Shown piece after piece: positions 25,009-33,436 of a DNA stretch of 40,446 bases; positions within the stretch are counted from its first letter, which is position 1, and the number at the start of each line of letters is the position of its first letter. Below the pieces are notes generated by a model, which worked only from the letters and a program-made list of their open reading frames with translations, was not told the origin of the DNA and ran no database searches. The position numbers and the translations under genes are program-made. This DNA is from DAOPZJ01 sp964587625. Lineage in GTDB: Bacteria > Bacillota > Clostridia > Oscillospirales > JAKOTC01. The stretch lies in contig CAZPLU010000022.1 of NCBI GenBank assembly GCA_964587625.1, positions 1 to 40,446 of the forward strand. Direction: 5' to 3'.

Positions 25009-25017
25009 GTTTTCACC

Positions 25018-25725
25018 TCAGGGGAAATATTTGATGATGGCATCGTTAAGCGCGGCGTACTGCCCCCGCGCAAGCGGGATCTCGACGCCGTTTTCGAGCT
25101 GGACCGAGTTTTTTGAGACGCGGCGGATGTATTTCAATCCCGCGACATAGGAGCGGTGGCATTTGAAAAATCCGCTTCCGAGCGTTTTTTCGACCACGGA
25201 GATGCCCGCTTTCACACGCCGCTTTTCGCCGGTTTTTAAGGTGAGCTCGACCTCGTGCGCAAAAGCCTCGGCCAACATGACGTCGTCGGTAAAAATCCGG
25301 ATCCTGCCGTTTTCGGACTCGAACATCGCCGATCGCTTCGGCTGCGATAAAACCGCAGCCGCCCGGTCGAGCACATCGCGCAATTTTTCGGCGCCGACCG
25401 GCTTCATCAGATAATGCAGCGCCGCGACCTCGTAGCCCTCCGAGATGAACTCGGCGTAGCCGGTGACGAAGACGATTTGAATATGACGGTTTTGAAGCCG
25501 CAGGGATTTTGCCATCGTGACGCCGTCCATCCGCTTCATCTGGATGTCGAGCAGCAGGATATCGGCGCTTGAATCGACCTCGTAATCGAACAAAAACGCC
25601 TCGGCGCTGTCGAACTCCTTGAGTTCAAGCGCATACGAACGCAGCCGTCCCCAGTCAGCGACAAGCTTTTTTAAATATTCCCTTTGGCTGCGCTCGTCGT
25701 CGCAAATAACGATTTTGATTTCCAC
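25018..25725 (-). CDS. LytTR-family response regulator
   Basis: This is a 235-residue regulator. A receiver domain (about 1-120) has D9/D10 and the phospho-acceptor D60 in LLLDIQM, and VTGY and MKP positions follow. A C-terminal LytTR DNA-binding domain (about 135-232) has FKCHRSYVAGLKYI and ARGQYAALNDAI. The start is GTG 25725. It is the first gene of the kinase/exporter set, with its own promoter at 25747-25775, and most likely controls the downstream exporter. Target sites cannot be identified by eye. Confidence 0.92.
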   Translation of the reverse strand: MEIKIVICDDERSQREYLKKLVADWGRLRSYALELKEFDSAEAFLFDYEVDSSADILLLDIQMKRMDGVTMAKSLRLQNRHIQIVFVTGYAEFISEGYEVAALHYLMKPVGAEKLRDVLDRAAAVLSQPKRSAMFESENGRIRIFTDDVMLAEAFAHEVELTLKTGEKRRVKAGISVVEKTLGSGFFKCHRSYVAGLKYIRRVSKNSVQLENGVEIPLARGQYAALNDAIIKYFP

Positions 25726-25746
25726 CCGATCACCGACCTTATCTCT

Positions 25747-25775
25747 ATTTTAACATTTCCGGCGTTTGTTTTCAA
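25747..25775 (-). promoter_or_regulatory. Promoter of the LytTR regulator operon
   Basis: On the minus strand TTGAAA (25770-25775) and TAAAAT (25747-25752) are 17 bp apart, with TG one base before the -10 box. It is back-to-back with the purE promoter. Confidence 0.75.
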
Positions 25776-25791
25776 TCGGGCGAAATTCCGT

Positions 25792-25820
25792 TTGCATATT
25801 TTCGGGGAATATGATAAAAT
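25792..25820 (+). promoter_or_regulatory. Promoter of the purine operon
   Basis: TTGCAT (25792-25797) and TAAAAT (25815-25820) are 17 bp apart. Transcription would start near 25827, giving a leader of about 47 nt. No purine or PRPP riboswitch fits in so short a leader. Confidence 0.6.
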
Positions 25821-25829
25821 ATACACGTC

Positions 25830-25868
25830 GGTGTGATTTTTTTGCACCTCAATTCATTTTCGGAGGTG
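25830..25868 (+). promoter_or_regulatory. purE leader with a sequestered ribosome site
   Basis: CACCTC (25845-25850) is perfectly complementary to GAGGTG (25863-25868), the ribosome site. The same CACC can instead pair with GGTG at 25830-25833. The two hairpins exclude each other, so the leader could tune translation. This is a paper fold, not a demonstrated control. Confidence 0.35.
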
Positions 25869-25873
25869 GTCGT

Positions 25874-26359
25874 TTGCGCAAGGTTGCGATTGTGATGGGC
25901 AGCGACTCCGATCTACCCGTCGTCCAAAAAGCCGCCGACTGCCTCGCGCGGTTCGGCGTACCCTGCGAGATGCGGGTGCTCTCGGCCCACAGGACCCCCG
26001 CCGAGATCGCTCAATATGTCTCCTCGGCGGCCGAAAACGGCATCGGCGTCTTTATCGCCGCCGCCGGAAAAGCCGCGCACCTCGCGGGCGCGATCGCCGC
26101 GCAGACCGTTCTGCCGGTCATCGGCATCCCGATCAAATCGTCCGCGCTCGACGGGCTCGACGCCCTGCTCTCCACGGTGCAGATGCCCTCCGGTGTCCCG
26201 GTCGCCACCGTCGCCGTCGATGGAGCCGAAAACGCCGCGCTGCTGGCGGTTCAAATTTTAGCCGTATCGGACGCCGAACTGTCTCAAAAACTGACCGATT
26301 ATAAAATCGAAATGCGCAAATCCGTCCTTTCAAAGGACGCTTCTATAAACCAAAGATAG
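25874..26359 (+). CDS. purE: N5-carboxyaminoimidazole ribonucleotide mutase
   Basis: PurE moves the carboxyl group of N5-CAIR to give CAIR in purine synthesis. The 161-residue protein has GSDSDLP (residues 9-15), SAHRTP and AAAGKAAHLAG, typical of the class I enzyme. It starts at TTG 25874 with GGAGGTGG 4-5 nt upstream; the longer open frame begins upstream of the promoter. PurK, the usual partner of class I PurE, is not in the window. It opens a seven-gene purine run. Confidence 0.93.
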   Translation: MRKVAIVMGSDSDLPVVQKAADCLARFGVPCEMRVLSAHRTPAEIAQYVSSAAENGIGVFIAAAGKAAHLAGAIAAQTVLPVIGIPIKSSALDGLDALLSTVQMPSGVPVATVAVDGAENAALLAVQILAVSDAELSQKLTDYKIEMRKSVLSKDASINQR

Positions 26360-26377
26360 CTCTGCCTTCAGAGCTAT
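26356..26377 (+). promoter_or_regulatory. Perfect hairpin between purE and purF
   Basis: ATAGCTCTG (26356-26364) and CAGAGCTAT (26369-26377) form a 9-bp stem with a CCTT loop. It includes the purE stop codon and is followed by TTACTTTTTC. It resembles an intrinsic terminator with a broken U run and may reduce read-through into purF or stabilise the purE message. Confidence 0.55.
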
Positions 26378-26405
26378 TTACTTTTTCAGACAGAGAGGAG
26401 CTTTC

Positions 26406-27866
26406 ATGTTCGGTGATGTTCACGAGGAGTGCGGTGTGTTCGGCGTCTGTTCGACCGAGACCTTCGATGCCGCCGCGGCCGCCTATTACGCGCTTTATGC
26501 CCTGCAGCACCGCGGTCAGGAGGCCTGCGGCATCGCCGTCAACGACGACGGCATTGTCACCTCGCACGCGGATATGGGGCTGGTCAACGAGGTGTTTACA
26601 AAAGAGGCGCTCAGACAGCTTGACAGCGGACAGATGGCGGTCGGCCACGTCCGTTATTCGATGAACGGCACCGCCAACCGCTCCAATTTGCAACCGCTTG
26701 TCGTGCGCCATGTCAAAGGACCGATGGTCATCGCCCACAACGGCAACATCACGAACGCGGCCGCATTGCGCGAAAAGTTTGAGCGCGAGGGCGCGATTTT
26801 CCGCTCTTCCTCCGACACCGAGGTCATCGCCTACGTGATCACCAAGAACCGTCTCTGTTCCCCCAGCATTGAAACGGCCATAGAAAAATCGATGGACGAG
26901 CTTGAAGGCGCCTACTCGATGGTCATTATGTCGGCCAGAAAATTGATTGCAGTCCGCGATCCCCACGGATTCCGACCGCTTTCGCTCGGCGTCACGCGAG
27001 ACGGCAGCTACATTTTCGCCTCTGAGACCTGCGCGTTCGACACCCTCGGCGCAAAATTCGTCCGCGACATCGCCCCGGGCGAAATCGCGGTCGTCGGCGG
27101 CGGCAATCTCCGTTCCATCACCACGCATTGCGGTAAAAAACCCTCGCTTTGCGTGTTTGAATACATCTATTTTGCACGCCCTGATTCGATTGTGGAGGGC
27201 GCCAGCGTGCATATGGCGCGTCAGCGTGCCGGACAATTTTTGGCACTCGAACATCCGATTGAGGCAGACGTCGTCATCGGCGTGCCCGACTCGGGGCTTG
27301 ATGCCGCCCTCGGATATGCCGCGCAATCCGGTATCCCGTACGGCATCGGCTTTGTCAAAAACCGCTATATCGGCCGCACTTTTATCCAACCGATCCAGGT
27401 GCTGCGCGAGACCTCGGTGCATATCAAATTGAATCCGGTCGAGTCGACCGTTGCCGGCAAACGCGTAATCATGGTCGATGATTCGATCGTGCGCGGCACC
27501 ACCAGCGCCCAGATTGTGAAAATGCTACGCGAATCCGGCGCAAAAGAAGTCCATATGCGCGTCTCAAGCCCGCCGTTCATCAGCCCCTGTTTTTTCGGCA
27601 CCGACATCGACAGCAAGGATAAGCTGATCGCCTGCCGTATGACAACCCAAGAAATCGCCGACTCCATCGGCGTGGACTCATTGGGATATCTGTCTGTCGC
27701 GCATGTCAATCAACTCGCCGAGGAGTGCTGCGGCGGTTGTTGCAACGGGTGTTTCACCGGGAATTATCCGGTCAGGGTTCCCCCGGAGAAAAAACCCGAT
27801 AAGTTTCAAACCAGATACAGCGAAAGCGAAAAAGCCAAATATGCAAAAATTAAAAACGAGGACTGA
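26406..27866 (+). CDS. purF: Amidophosphoribosyltransferase, [4Fe-4S] type
   Basis: PurF makes phosphoribosylamine from PRPP and glutamine, the committed step of purine synthesis. The 486-residue protein is of the Bacillus type. An eight-residue propeptide precedes the catalytic nucleophile C9 (EECGVFG), a glutaminase half follows, and a phosphoribosyltransferase half has MVDDSIVRGTTS. C249, C395 and the cysteine cluster at 441-449 (CCGGCCNGC) match the ligands of an oxygen-sensitive iron-sulfur cluster, as expected in an anaerobe. An AGAGGAG ribosome site precedes the ATG. A hairpin separates it from purE; purM follows in 12 nt. Confidence 0.96.
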   Translation: MFGDVHEECGVFGVCSTETFDAAAAAYYALYALQHRGQEACGIAVNDDGIVTSHADMGLVNEVFTKEALRQLDSGQMAVGHVRYSMNGTANRSNLQPLVVRHVKGPMVIAHNGNITNAAALREKFEREGAIFRSSSDTEVIAYVITKNRLCSPSIETAIEKSMDELEGAYSMVIMSARKLIAVRDPHGFRPLSLGVTRDGSYIFASETCAFDTLGAKFVRDIAPGEIAVVGGGNLRSITTHCGKKPSLCVFEYIYFARPDSIVEGASVHMARQRAGQFLALEHPIEADVVIGVPDSGLDAALGYAAQSGIPYGIGFVKNRYIGRTFIQPIQVLRETSVHIKLNPVESTVAGKRVIMVDDSIVRGTTSAQIVKMLRESGAKEVHMRVSSPPFISPCFFGTDIDSKDKLIACRMTTQEIADSIGVDSLGYLSVAHVNQLAEECCGGCCNGCFTGNYPVRVPPEKKPDKFQTRYSESEKAKYAKIKNED

Positions 27867-27878
27867 GGGACACTTTGT

Positions 27879-28907
27879 ATGAACGAGAGTTATAAAGCGT
27901 CCGGCGTGGACGTAGAGGCCGGTTACAAAGCCGTAAAGCTGATGCGGCAACACATCGCAAAGACCCTGACTTCCGGCGTCGTAGGCGACATCGGCGGATT
28001 CGGCGGGCTGTTCGCACCCGATCTCTCTGGCATGAAAGAGCCGATTCTGGTCAGCGGCACCGACGGCGTCGGCACGAAGTTAAAAATCGCATTCACGATC
28101 GGCAAACACGACACGGTCGGCGTCGACTGCGTGGCCATGTGCGTCAACGACGTGATTTGCTCGGGCGCGAAGCCGTTGTTTTTCCTCGACTACATCGCGC
28201 TCGGCAAAAACGAGCCCGAAAAAGTCGCAACCATCGTCAAGGGTGTGTGCGACGGCTGCGTCGAGGCCGGATGCGCTTTGATCGGCGGCGAGACCGCCGA
28301 AATGCCCGGTTTTTATCAGCCGGATGAATATGATCTGGCCGGTTTTACGGTGGGCCTCGTCGACAGATCGAAGGTGATCGAGGGACAAAAGCTGATTCAA
28401 AAAGGCGACGCGCTGGTTGCGTTCGCCTCATCCGGCGTGCATTCCAACGGCTTTTCGCTGGTGCGTAAAATCTTCAAAATTACCCCCGAGGTGCTGTCAG
28501 AACAGATTGACGAACTCGGCTGTTCGCTCGGCGAAGGCCTGCTGACCCCGACGAAAATCTATGTCAAGCCGCTGCTTGCGCTCGCCGAAAAAGCACCTTT
28601 GCACGGCGTTTCACATATCACCGGCGGCGGCTTTTACGAAAATATCCCGCGCATGCTGCCCAAACACCTTGACGCGGTGATCGAAAAAAACAACCTCCGT
28701 GTTCTTCCGATTTTCAACCTGATCCGGCAGACCGGAAACATCCCCGAATATGACATGTTCAACACGTTTAACATGGGCGTCGGGATGCTCGTCGCCCTGC
28801 CGCCCGAACACGCCGACGGGGCAATATCGCTCGCCAAATCGATGGGACAGGACGCCTATATCATCGGCGAAGTCACAAACGGCACGGGCGAGGTCAAACC
28901 GGTATGA
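27879..28907 (+). CDS. purM: Phosphoribosylformylglycinamidine cyclo-ligase (AIR synthetase)
   Basis: PurM closes the imidazole ring, using ATP to turn FGAM into AIR. The 342-residue protein carries GVDVEAGYKAV near the start, GTDGVGTKLK, the ATP-site region GVDCVAMCVNDV, GGETAEMPGFY and HITGGGFYEN, all diagnostic. Its length is normal. The stop overlaps the purN start by 4 nt (ATGA), so the two are translationally coupled. Confidence 0.97.
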   Translation: MNESYKASGVDVEAGYKAVKLMRQHIAKTLTSGVVGDIGGFGGLFAPDLSGMKEPILVSGTDGVGTKLKIAFTIGKHDTVGVDCVAMCVNDVICSGAKPLFFLDYIALGKNEPEKVATIVKGVCDGCVEAGCALIGGETAEMPGFYQPDEYDLAGFTVGLVDRSKVIEGQKLIQKGDALVAFASSGVHSNGFSLVRKIFKITPEVLSEQIDELGCSLGEGLLTPTKIYVKPLLALAEKAPLHGVSHITGGGFYENIPRMLPKHLDAVIEKNNLRVLPIFNLIRQTGNIPEYDMFNTFNMGVGMLVALPPEHADGAISLAKSMGQDAYIIGEVTNGTGEVKPV

Positions 28908-29485
28908 AGAGGATTGCGGTTTTCGCCTCGCACAACGGCTCCGATCTGCAAGCGGTCATCGACGGTTGCAAAAGCGGGAAAATTGACGCGGAGGTCTGCT
29001 GCGTGCTCGGCAACAACCCCGGCGCGTTCGCGTTGCAACGGGCGAAAGACGCGGGGATCGCCGCGTATTGCGTCAACGCCTCGCTGTATCCCGACGCGGA
29101 CGAGCTCGACCGGGTCACGCTGGAAATTTTGCAAAAGCACGGGACCGATCTGATTTTATTGGCCGGTTATCTGAAAAAGATCGGGGAACCGATTTTAAAG
29201 ACCTATCGCAACCGCATTTTCAACATCCACCCGGCGCTGCTGCCCAAATACGGCGGCAAGGGCATGTACGGCATCCATGTGCATCAAGCGGTGATCGAGG
29301 CAAAAGAACTTTTCAGCGGCGTGACGATTCATCGGGTGAACGCCGAATACGACAGCGGCGACATCGTGGCGCAGGTAAAAATTCCGGTGCTCCCCGGCGA
29401 CACACCCGAGACACTTGCCGCGCGGGTATTGAAACGAGAACATACTTTTTTGGTGGAAATCCTCACAAAGCTTGTATCGGAATAG
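28904..29485 (+). CDS. purN: Phosphoribosylglycinamide formyltransferase
   Basis: PurN transfers a formyl group from 10-formyl-tetrahydrofolate to GAR. The 193-residue protein has ASHNGSDLQ near the start (the usual GSGSNLQ with substitutions), LAGYLKKIG and the catalytic region IFNIHPALLPKYGGKGMYG with its N and H, plus the later D in YDSGDIVAQ. The HPALLPKYGGKGMYG form is common in Clostridia. The start overlaps purM by 4 nt. Confidence 0.95.
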   Translation: MKRIAVFASHNGSDLQAVIDGCKSGKIDAEVCCVLGNNPGAFALQRAKDAGIAAYCVNASLYPDADELDRVTLEILQKHGTDLILLAGYLKKIGEPILKTYRNRIFNIHPALLPKYGGKGMYGIHVHQAVIEAKELFSGVTIHRVNAEYDSGDIVAQVKIPVLPGDTPETLAARVLKREHTFLVEILTKLVSE

Positions 29486-29538
29486 CGTTCACCCTGAAAA
29501 CCGAATATTTTATTATCTGCAAAAGGATGGCTGTCATT

Positions 29539-30234
29539 ATGAAGACGATTGAACAGGCGCTTTCGAAAAACGCCTACCCGGGCCGCGGCATTTTATTCGG
29601 CATTGCCAAAAGCGGCGAAAAAGTCATGGCCTATTTCATCATGGGCCGCAGCGAGAACAGCCGCAACCGCGTTTTTGTCGAGACCGAGGGCGGCGGGCTC
29701 AAGACCGAGGCGTTCGACCCGTCCAAGGTCACCGACCCGTCTCTGATCATCTACCACCCGGTTCGCCGTTTTGACGGCGCGACGATTGTGACCAACGGCG
29801 ACCAGACCGACACGATCTTCGCGGCGCTTCGGCTCGGCGGAACTTTTGAGAACGCGCTGCGCACCCGCGGCTTCGAGCCGGACGGCCCCAACTATACGCC
29901 GCGCATCTCGGGCATCTATGCCGACGGCGGCTACAAGCTCTCGATTTTAAAGAGTGCGCCGCAGGACAAAACCGTCACCTACCGCCAGTTTTTCGAATAT
30001 GCGCCCGTCCCCGGCGTCGGGCATCTGATCCACACCTACGACGGCGACGGAACCCCCCTGCCCTCTTTTTCCGGCGAACCGACCGAGGTTTCGATCGAGG
30101 GCGATATCGACGCTTTTACAACAACACTTTGGGGCGCGCTCGAAGTGAACAATAAAATTTCGCTGTTCGCGCGTTTCGAAGACCCGCTGAGCGGCGACAC
30201 GGAGACCCGCATCATCAATAAAAACATCAAATAG
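29539..30234 (+). CDS. purO: PurO-like IMP cyclohydrolase
   Basis: This protein resembles the archaeal-type IMP cyclohydrolase (PF07826), which closes FAICAR to IMP and is unrelated to the MGS-like cyclohydrolase half of PurH. Family landmarks are NAYPGRGI near the N terminus, AYFIMGRSENSRNR, and PNYTPRISG in the second half. The start ATG 29539 gives 231 aa; an in-frame ATG at 29527 sits on the ribosome site itself. It is followed by a stand-alone AICAR transformylase, so the two together replace bifunctional PurH. No membrane segment is present. Confidence 0.87.
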   Translation: MKTIEQALSKNAYPGRGILFGIAKSGEKVMAYFIMGRSENSRNRVFVETEGGGLKTEAFDPSKVTDPSLIIYHPVRRFDGATIVTNGDQTDTIFAALRLGGTFENALRTRGFEPDGPNYTPRISGIYADGGYKLSILKSAPQDKTVTYRQFFEYAPVPGVGHLIHTYDGDGTPLPSFSGEPTEVSIEGDIDAFTTTLWGALEVNNKISLFARFEDPLSGDTETRIINKNIK

Positions 30235-30267
30235 TTTACGCTTTGAGAAGAGAGGATGATTTTTGAA

Positions 30268-31443
30268 ATGGCAAAGGAACTGTTTTTGAAATACGGCTGC
30301 AACCCCAACCAAATACCCGCGAAAATTTTCATGGAAGACGGCGAGCTGCCGCTCGAGGTGTTGAACGGCAGACCCGGCTACATCAACTTTCTCGACGCGT
30401 TGAACGGCTGGCAGCTGGTCGGCGAGCTCAAAGCCGCCACGGGACTGCCCGCCGCAACCTCGTTCAAGCATGTCAGCCCGGCGGGCGCGGCCGTCGCGGG
30501 CGCGATGAATGAAAAGGTCAAGCGCGCCTGTTTTGTCGACGGGATGGAACTCTCGCCGTTGGCGACGGCTTACGCGCGGGCGCGCGGCGCGGATCGCATG
30601 TCATCTTACGGTGATTTTATCGCGCTGTCCGATGTCTGTGACGAAAAGACCGCAGATTTTATCGCAAAAGAGTTTTCGGACGGTATCATCGCTCCAGGTT
30701 ATGCCCCCAAAGCGTTGGAACTCTTAAAAACGAGGCGCAAAGGTGCCTATAACATCATTCAAATTGATTCTGATTATATCCCCGCCCCGGTCGAACACAA
30801 ACAGGTTTTCGGCATCACGTTCGAACAGGGTCGTAACAATGTCAAATTAGACGAAAGCGTCCTTTCCAACATCGTCACCAAAAATAAAAATTTACCCGAT
30901 GGTGCCAAACGAGATCTGCTGGTGGCGTTAATCACGCTCAAATACACTCAATCCAATTCGGTCTGCTACGCCCACGACGGTATGGCGATCGGCATCGGCG
31001 CAGGTCAGCAGTCCCGCGTCCACTGCACCCGTTTAGCCGGAACCAAGGCCGACAACTGGTGGCTGCGCCAGAGCGACCACGTGCTCGAACTGCCGTTTTT
31101 AGACACGGTGCGCCGCATCGACCGCAACAATATCATCGACCTCTACATCGGGGATGATTACATGGATGTGCTGGAGGATGGCATCTGGCAGACGATTTTT
31201 AAAGAAAAGCCGCCTGTGTATACCCGAGAGGAAAAACGGGCGTATCTCGATACCGTCGCCGGCGTTTCGCTCGGCTCCGACGCGTTTTTCCCGTTCGCCG
31301 ACAACATCGAGCGGGCGCATAAGAGCGGCGTCTCGTTTATCGCGCAGCCCGGCGGCTCGCTCCGCGACGACCTCGTGGTCGAGGCCTGCGATAAATACGG
31401 CATCGTGATGGCTTGCAACGGCATCCGGCTGTTCCATCATTAA
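30268..31443 (+). CDS. Stand-alone AICAR transformylase (PurH C-terminal domain)
   Basis: The 391-residue protein corresponds to the AICAR formyltransferase half of PurH, which adds formyl from 10-formyl-tetrahydrofolate to AICAR. Landmarks are the start KYGCNPNQIPAK, SFKHVSPAGAAV with the catalytic K-H, SYGDFIALS, and TQSNSVCYAHDGMAIGIGAGQQSRVH. The N-terminal cyclohydrolase domain is absent. ATG 30268 was preferred over 30256, which touches the AGAGG ribosome site. The cyclohydrolase step is supplied by the preceding PurO-like gene. Confidence 0.93.
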   Translation: MAKELFLKYGCNPNQIPAKIFMEDGELPLEVLNGRPGYINFLDALNGWQLVGELKAATGLPAATSFKHVSPAGAAVAGAMNEKVKRACFVDGMELSPLATAYARARGADRMSSYGDFIALSDVCDEKTADFIAKEFSDGIIAPGYAPKALELLKTRRKGAYNIIQIDSDYIPAPVEHKQVFGITFEQGRNNVKLDESVLSNIVTKNKNLPDGAKRDLLVALITLKYTQSNSVCYAHDGMAIGIGAGQQSRVHCTRLAGTKADNWWLRQSDHVLELPFLDTVRRIDRNNIIDLYIGDDYMDVLEDGIWQTIFKEKPPVYTREEKRAYLDTVAGVSLGSDAFFPFADNIERAHKSGVSFIAQPGGSLRDDLVVEACDKYGIVMACNGIRLFHH

Positions 31444-31483
31444 GGATCAATAAATACCCTTTTTTGCGAAAGGACGGCTGTGC

Positions 31484-32737
31484 ATGAACATACTCGTCGT
31501 CGGCTCGGGCGGCCGCGAACACGCCATTGTCAAAAAACTGGCCGAATCCAAACACAAACCGGCTCTGTTCTGCGCGCCCGGCAACGCCGGTATCGCGCGG
31601 GACGCGGCCTGCTTCGACATCGGCGTCATGGATTTCGACGGCATTATCAAAGCGGCGAAAGAATATCAAATCGACCTCGTTGTCGTCGGGCCGGACGACC
31701 CCTTGTGCGGGGGGCTGGTCGACCGGCTTGAAAGCGAAAACATTCCCGCGTTCGGGCCGAATCAAAATGCCGCCCGCATCGAGGGCAGCAAGGTCTTTTC
31801 GAAATACCTGATGAAAAAATACGGCATCCCGACCGCCGCATACGAATCGTTCGACCGTTACGAAGCCGCGCTGGCATATATCAAAGCGCAAAACAAATAC
31901 CCGGCCGTGATCAAAGCCGACGGGCTGGCGTTGGGCAAAGGCGTGATCATCGCGCAAAACGAGCGGGAAGCCGCCGACGCGTTGAAGACCATGTTTTTGG
32001 ACAAGGCGTTCGGCGCCTCGGGCGAAAAAGTCGTGGTCGAGGAATTTTTGACCGGCGTCGAGCTCAGCGCGCTGACGTTCTGCGACGGCAGGGTGATCCG
32101 CCCGATGGTGACCGCCAAGGACCACAAAAAGATCTTCGACCGCGACCAAGGCCCGAACACCGGCGGCATGGGCGCGGTCGCGCCGCATCCGCTTTATACC
32201 CCCGAAGTTGCGGAAATGGTTGAAAAACAAGTATTCCAACCCACTTTAAAAGCGCTTGTTTCTGAGGGGATCGACTTTCGGGGCGTGATCTTCTTCGGCT
32301 TGATTCTGACCGACGACGGCCCGAAGATGCTTGAATACAACGCGCGCTTCGGCGATCCCGAAACCCAGGTCGTTTTGCCGCTGCTCAACGGAGATTTGGT
32401 CGACATCATGCTCGCGGTGCGGGAACAACGTCTGTCTGAAGCGGAGTTTTCGGTAAAGCCCGGCTACGCGGCCTGCGTGGTGCTGGCCGGCGGCGGTTAT
32501 CCCGGACATTATGAAAAGGGTTATGAAATCACGGGGCTTGAAAACTGCGGCGAAACCGTCTTCCACGCGGGCACGAAATTGAAAGACGGCAAAACCGTCA
32601 CGAACGGCGGGCGGGTGCTCGGCGTGACCGCGATCGGCGACGATTTACAAACCGCTTTGAGCCGCGCTTACGAGGCCGCCGCGAAAATCGAATTCAAAGA
32701 CAAGTATTGCAGGAGCGATATCGGCGTATTATACTGA
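31484..32737 (+). CDS. purD: Phosphoribosylamine-glycine ligase
   Basis: PurD joins glycine to phosphoribosylamine using ATP. The 417-residue ATP-grasp protein begins MNILVVGSGGREHAI. It has VVGPDDPL, the ATP-grasp core YPAVIKADGLALGKGV, HKKIFDRDQGPNTGGMGA and YNARFGDPETQ, all diagnostic. A GAAAGGA ribosome site precedes the ATG. It closes the purine set here; purL, purQ, purC and purB are not in the window. Confidence 0.97.
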   Translation: MNILVVGSGGREHAIVKKLAESKHKPALFCAPGNAGIARDAACFDIGVMDFDGIIKAAKEYQIDLVVVGPDDPLCGGLVDRLESENIPAFGPNQNAARIEGSKVFSKYLMKKYGIPTAAYESFDRYEAALAYIKAQNKYPAVIKADGLALGKGVIIAQNEREAADALKTMFLDKAFGASGEKVVVEEFLTGVELSALTFCDGRVIRPMVTAKDHKKIFDRDQGPNTGGMGAVAPHPLYTPEVAEMVEKQVFQPTLKALVSEGIDFRGVIFFGLILTDDGPKMLEYNARFGDPETQVVLPLLNGDLVDIMLAVREQRLSEAEFSVKPGYAACVVLAGGGYPGHYEKGYEITGLENCGETVFHAGTKLKDGKTVTNGGRVLGVTAIGDDLQTALSRAYEAAAKIEFKDKYCRSDIGVLY

Positions 32738-32758
32738 TAAAACGGTCGAAACGGGGGG

Positions 32759-33436
32759 ATGGGCTTGGACTGGGCGTTGACCGCGATTCTCGGCGCGGCG
32801 CTGTTTTTTGTTTTTGAGCCCGCCTATCTGAAAACATCCCATTTAAAACCCCAAAAGAAGGCGCTTTCGCTGACATTCAAAGCCCTTGCGACCGGGATGG
32901 CGCTGCTTTTGGCGATCATCGGCTTTGTCCGCGCGCCCGGCGCGTTCGGGCTTTTCATGGTGATCGGAATGTCGGTCTGCCTTGCGGCCGACGTGCTGAT
33001 CGGCGTGAAGTTCGCGCTCGGCGTGTTCGCCTTTTTGCTCGGCCACCTGTTTTATATGCCCGCGTTTTTGCAAACCTATGAATTGAAATGGCAGGTCAGC
33101 TTGCCGGTCTTTGTATTCGGGCTGCTGCTGGTTTGGCTGCTGTTTCACAACCACTTCGCGAAAGCGGGAAAAAACCTTGCGCCGCTGCTTCTTTATTCGG
33201 TGATTTTGAACGCGATGCTGGCGCTCGGCGCGCCCGCGTTTTTGCCGTTCGACGGGCGCGGGGTTTTGCTGGCGTTCGGCGCGGTCTTTTTCGTGGTTTC
33301 CGACCTGCTGCTCGCGCATAACGCCTTTGTCAAAAAATCGCGCGCGACCGACGTGATTTCTTTAACTTTTTATTACGCGGCGCAGTTTTTATTCGGGTTG
33401 TCCGTGTTTGCGCCGACGATGAATATTTATTTATGA
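32759..33436 (+). CDS. YhhN-family membrane protein (TMEM86/lysoplasmalogenase fold)
   Basis: This 225-residue protein has seven or eight hydrophobic helices and the layout of the YhhN/TMEM86 family. Landmarks are KALATGMALLLA early, CLAADVLIG with a conserved aspartate, FLLGHLFYMPAF, and GAVFFVVSDLLLAHNAF late. Animal members hydrolyse lysoplasmalogens; bacterial function is largely unknown, though plasmalogens do occur in anaerobic Clostridia. The ATG at 32759 touches a G6 ribosome site; a TTG at 32765 is an alternative start. The stop overlaps the next start by 4 nt. Confidence 0.78.
   Translation: MGLDWALTAILGAALFFVFEPAYLKTSHLKPQKKALSLTFKALATGMALLLAIIGFVRAPGAFGLFMVIGMSVCLAADVLIGVKFALGVFAFLLGHLFYMPAFLQTYELKWQVSLPVFVFGLLLVWLLFHNHFAKAGKNLAPLLLYSVILNAMLALGAPAFLPFDGRGVLLAFGAVFFVVSDLLLAHNAFVKKSRATDVISLTFYYAAQFLFGLSVFAPTMNIYL

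Noticed and set aside
25826..25873. Purine or PRPP riboswitch before purE
   Set aside because: The leader of about 47 nt is too short for either aptamer and has none of their conserved bases.
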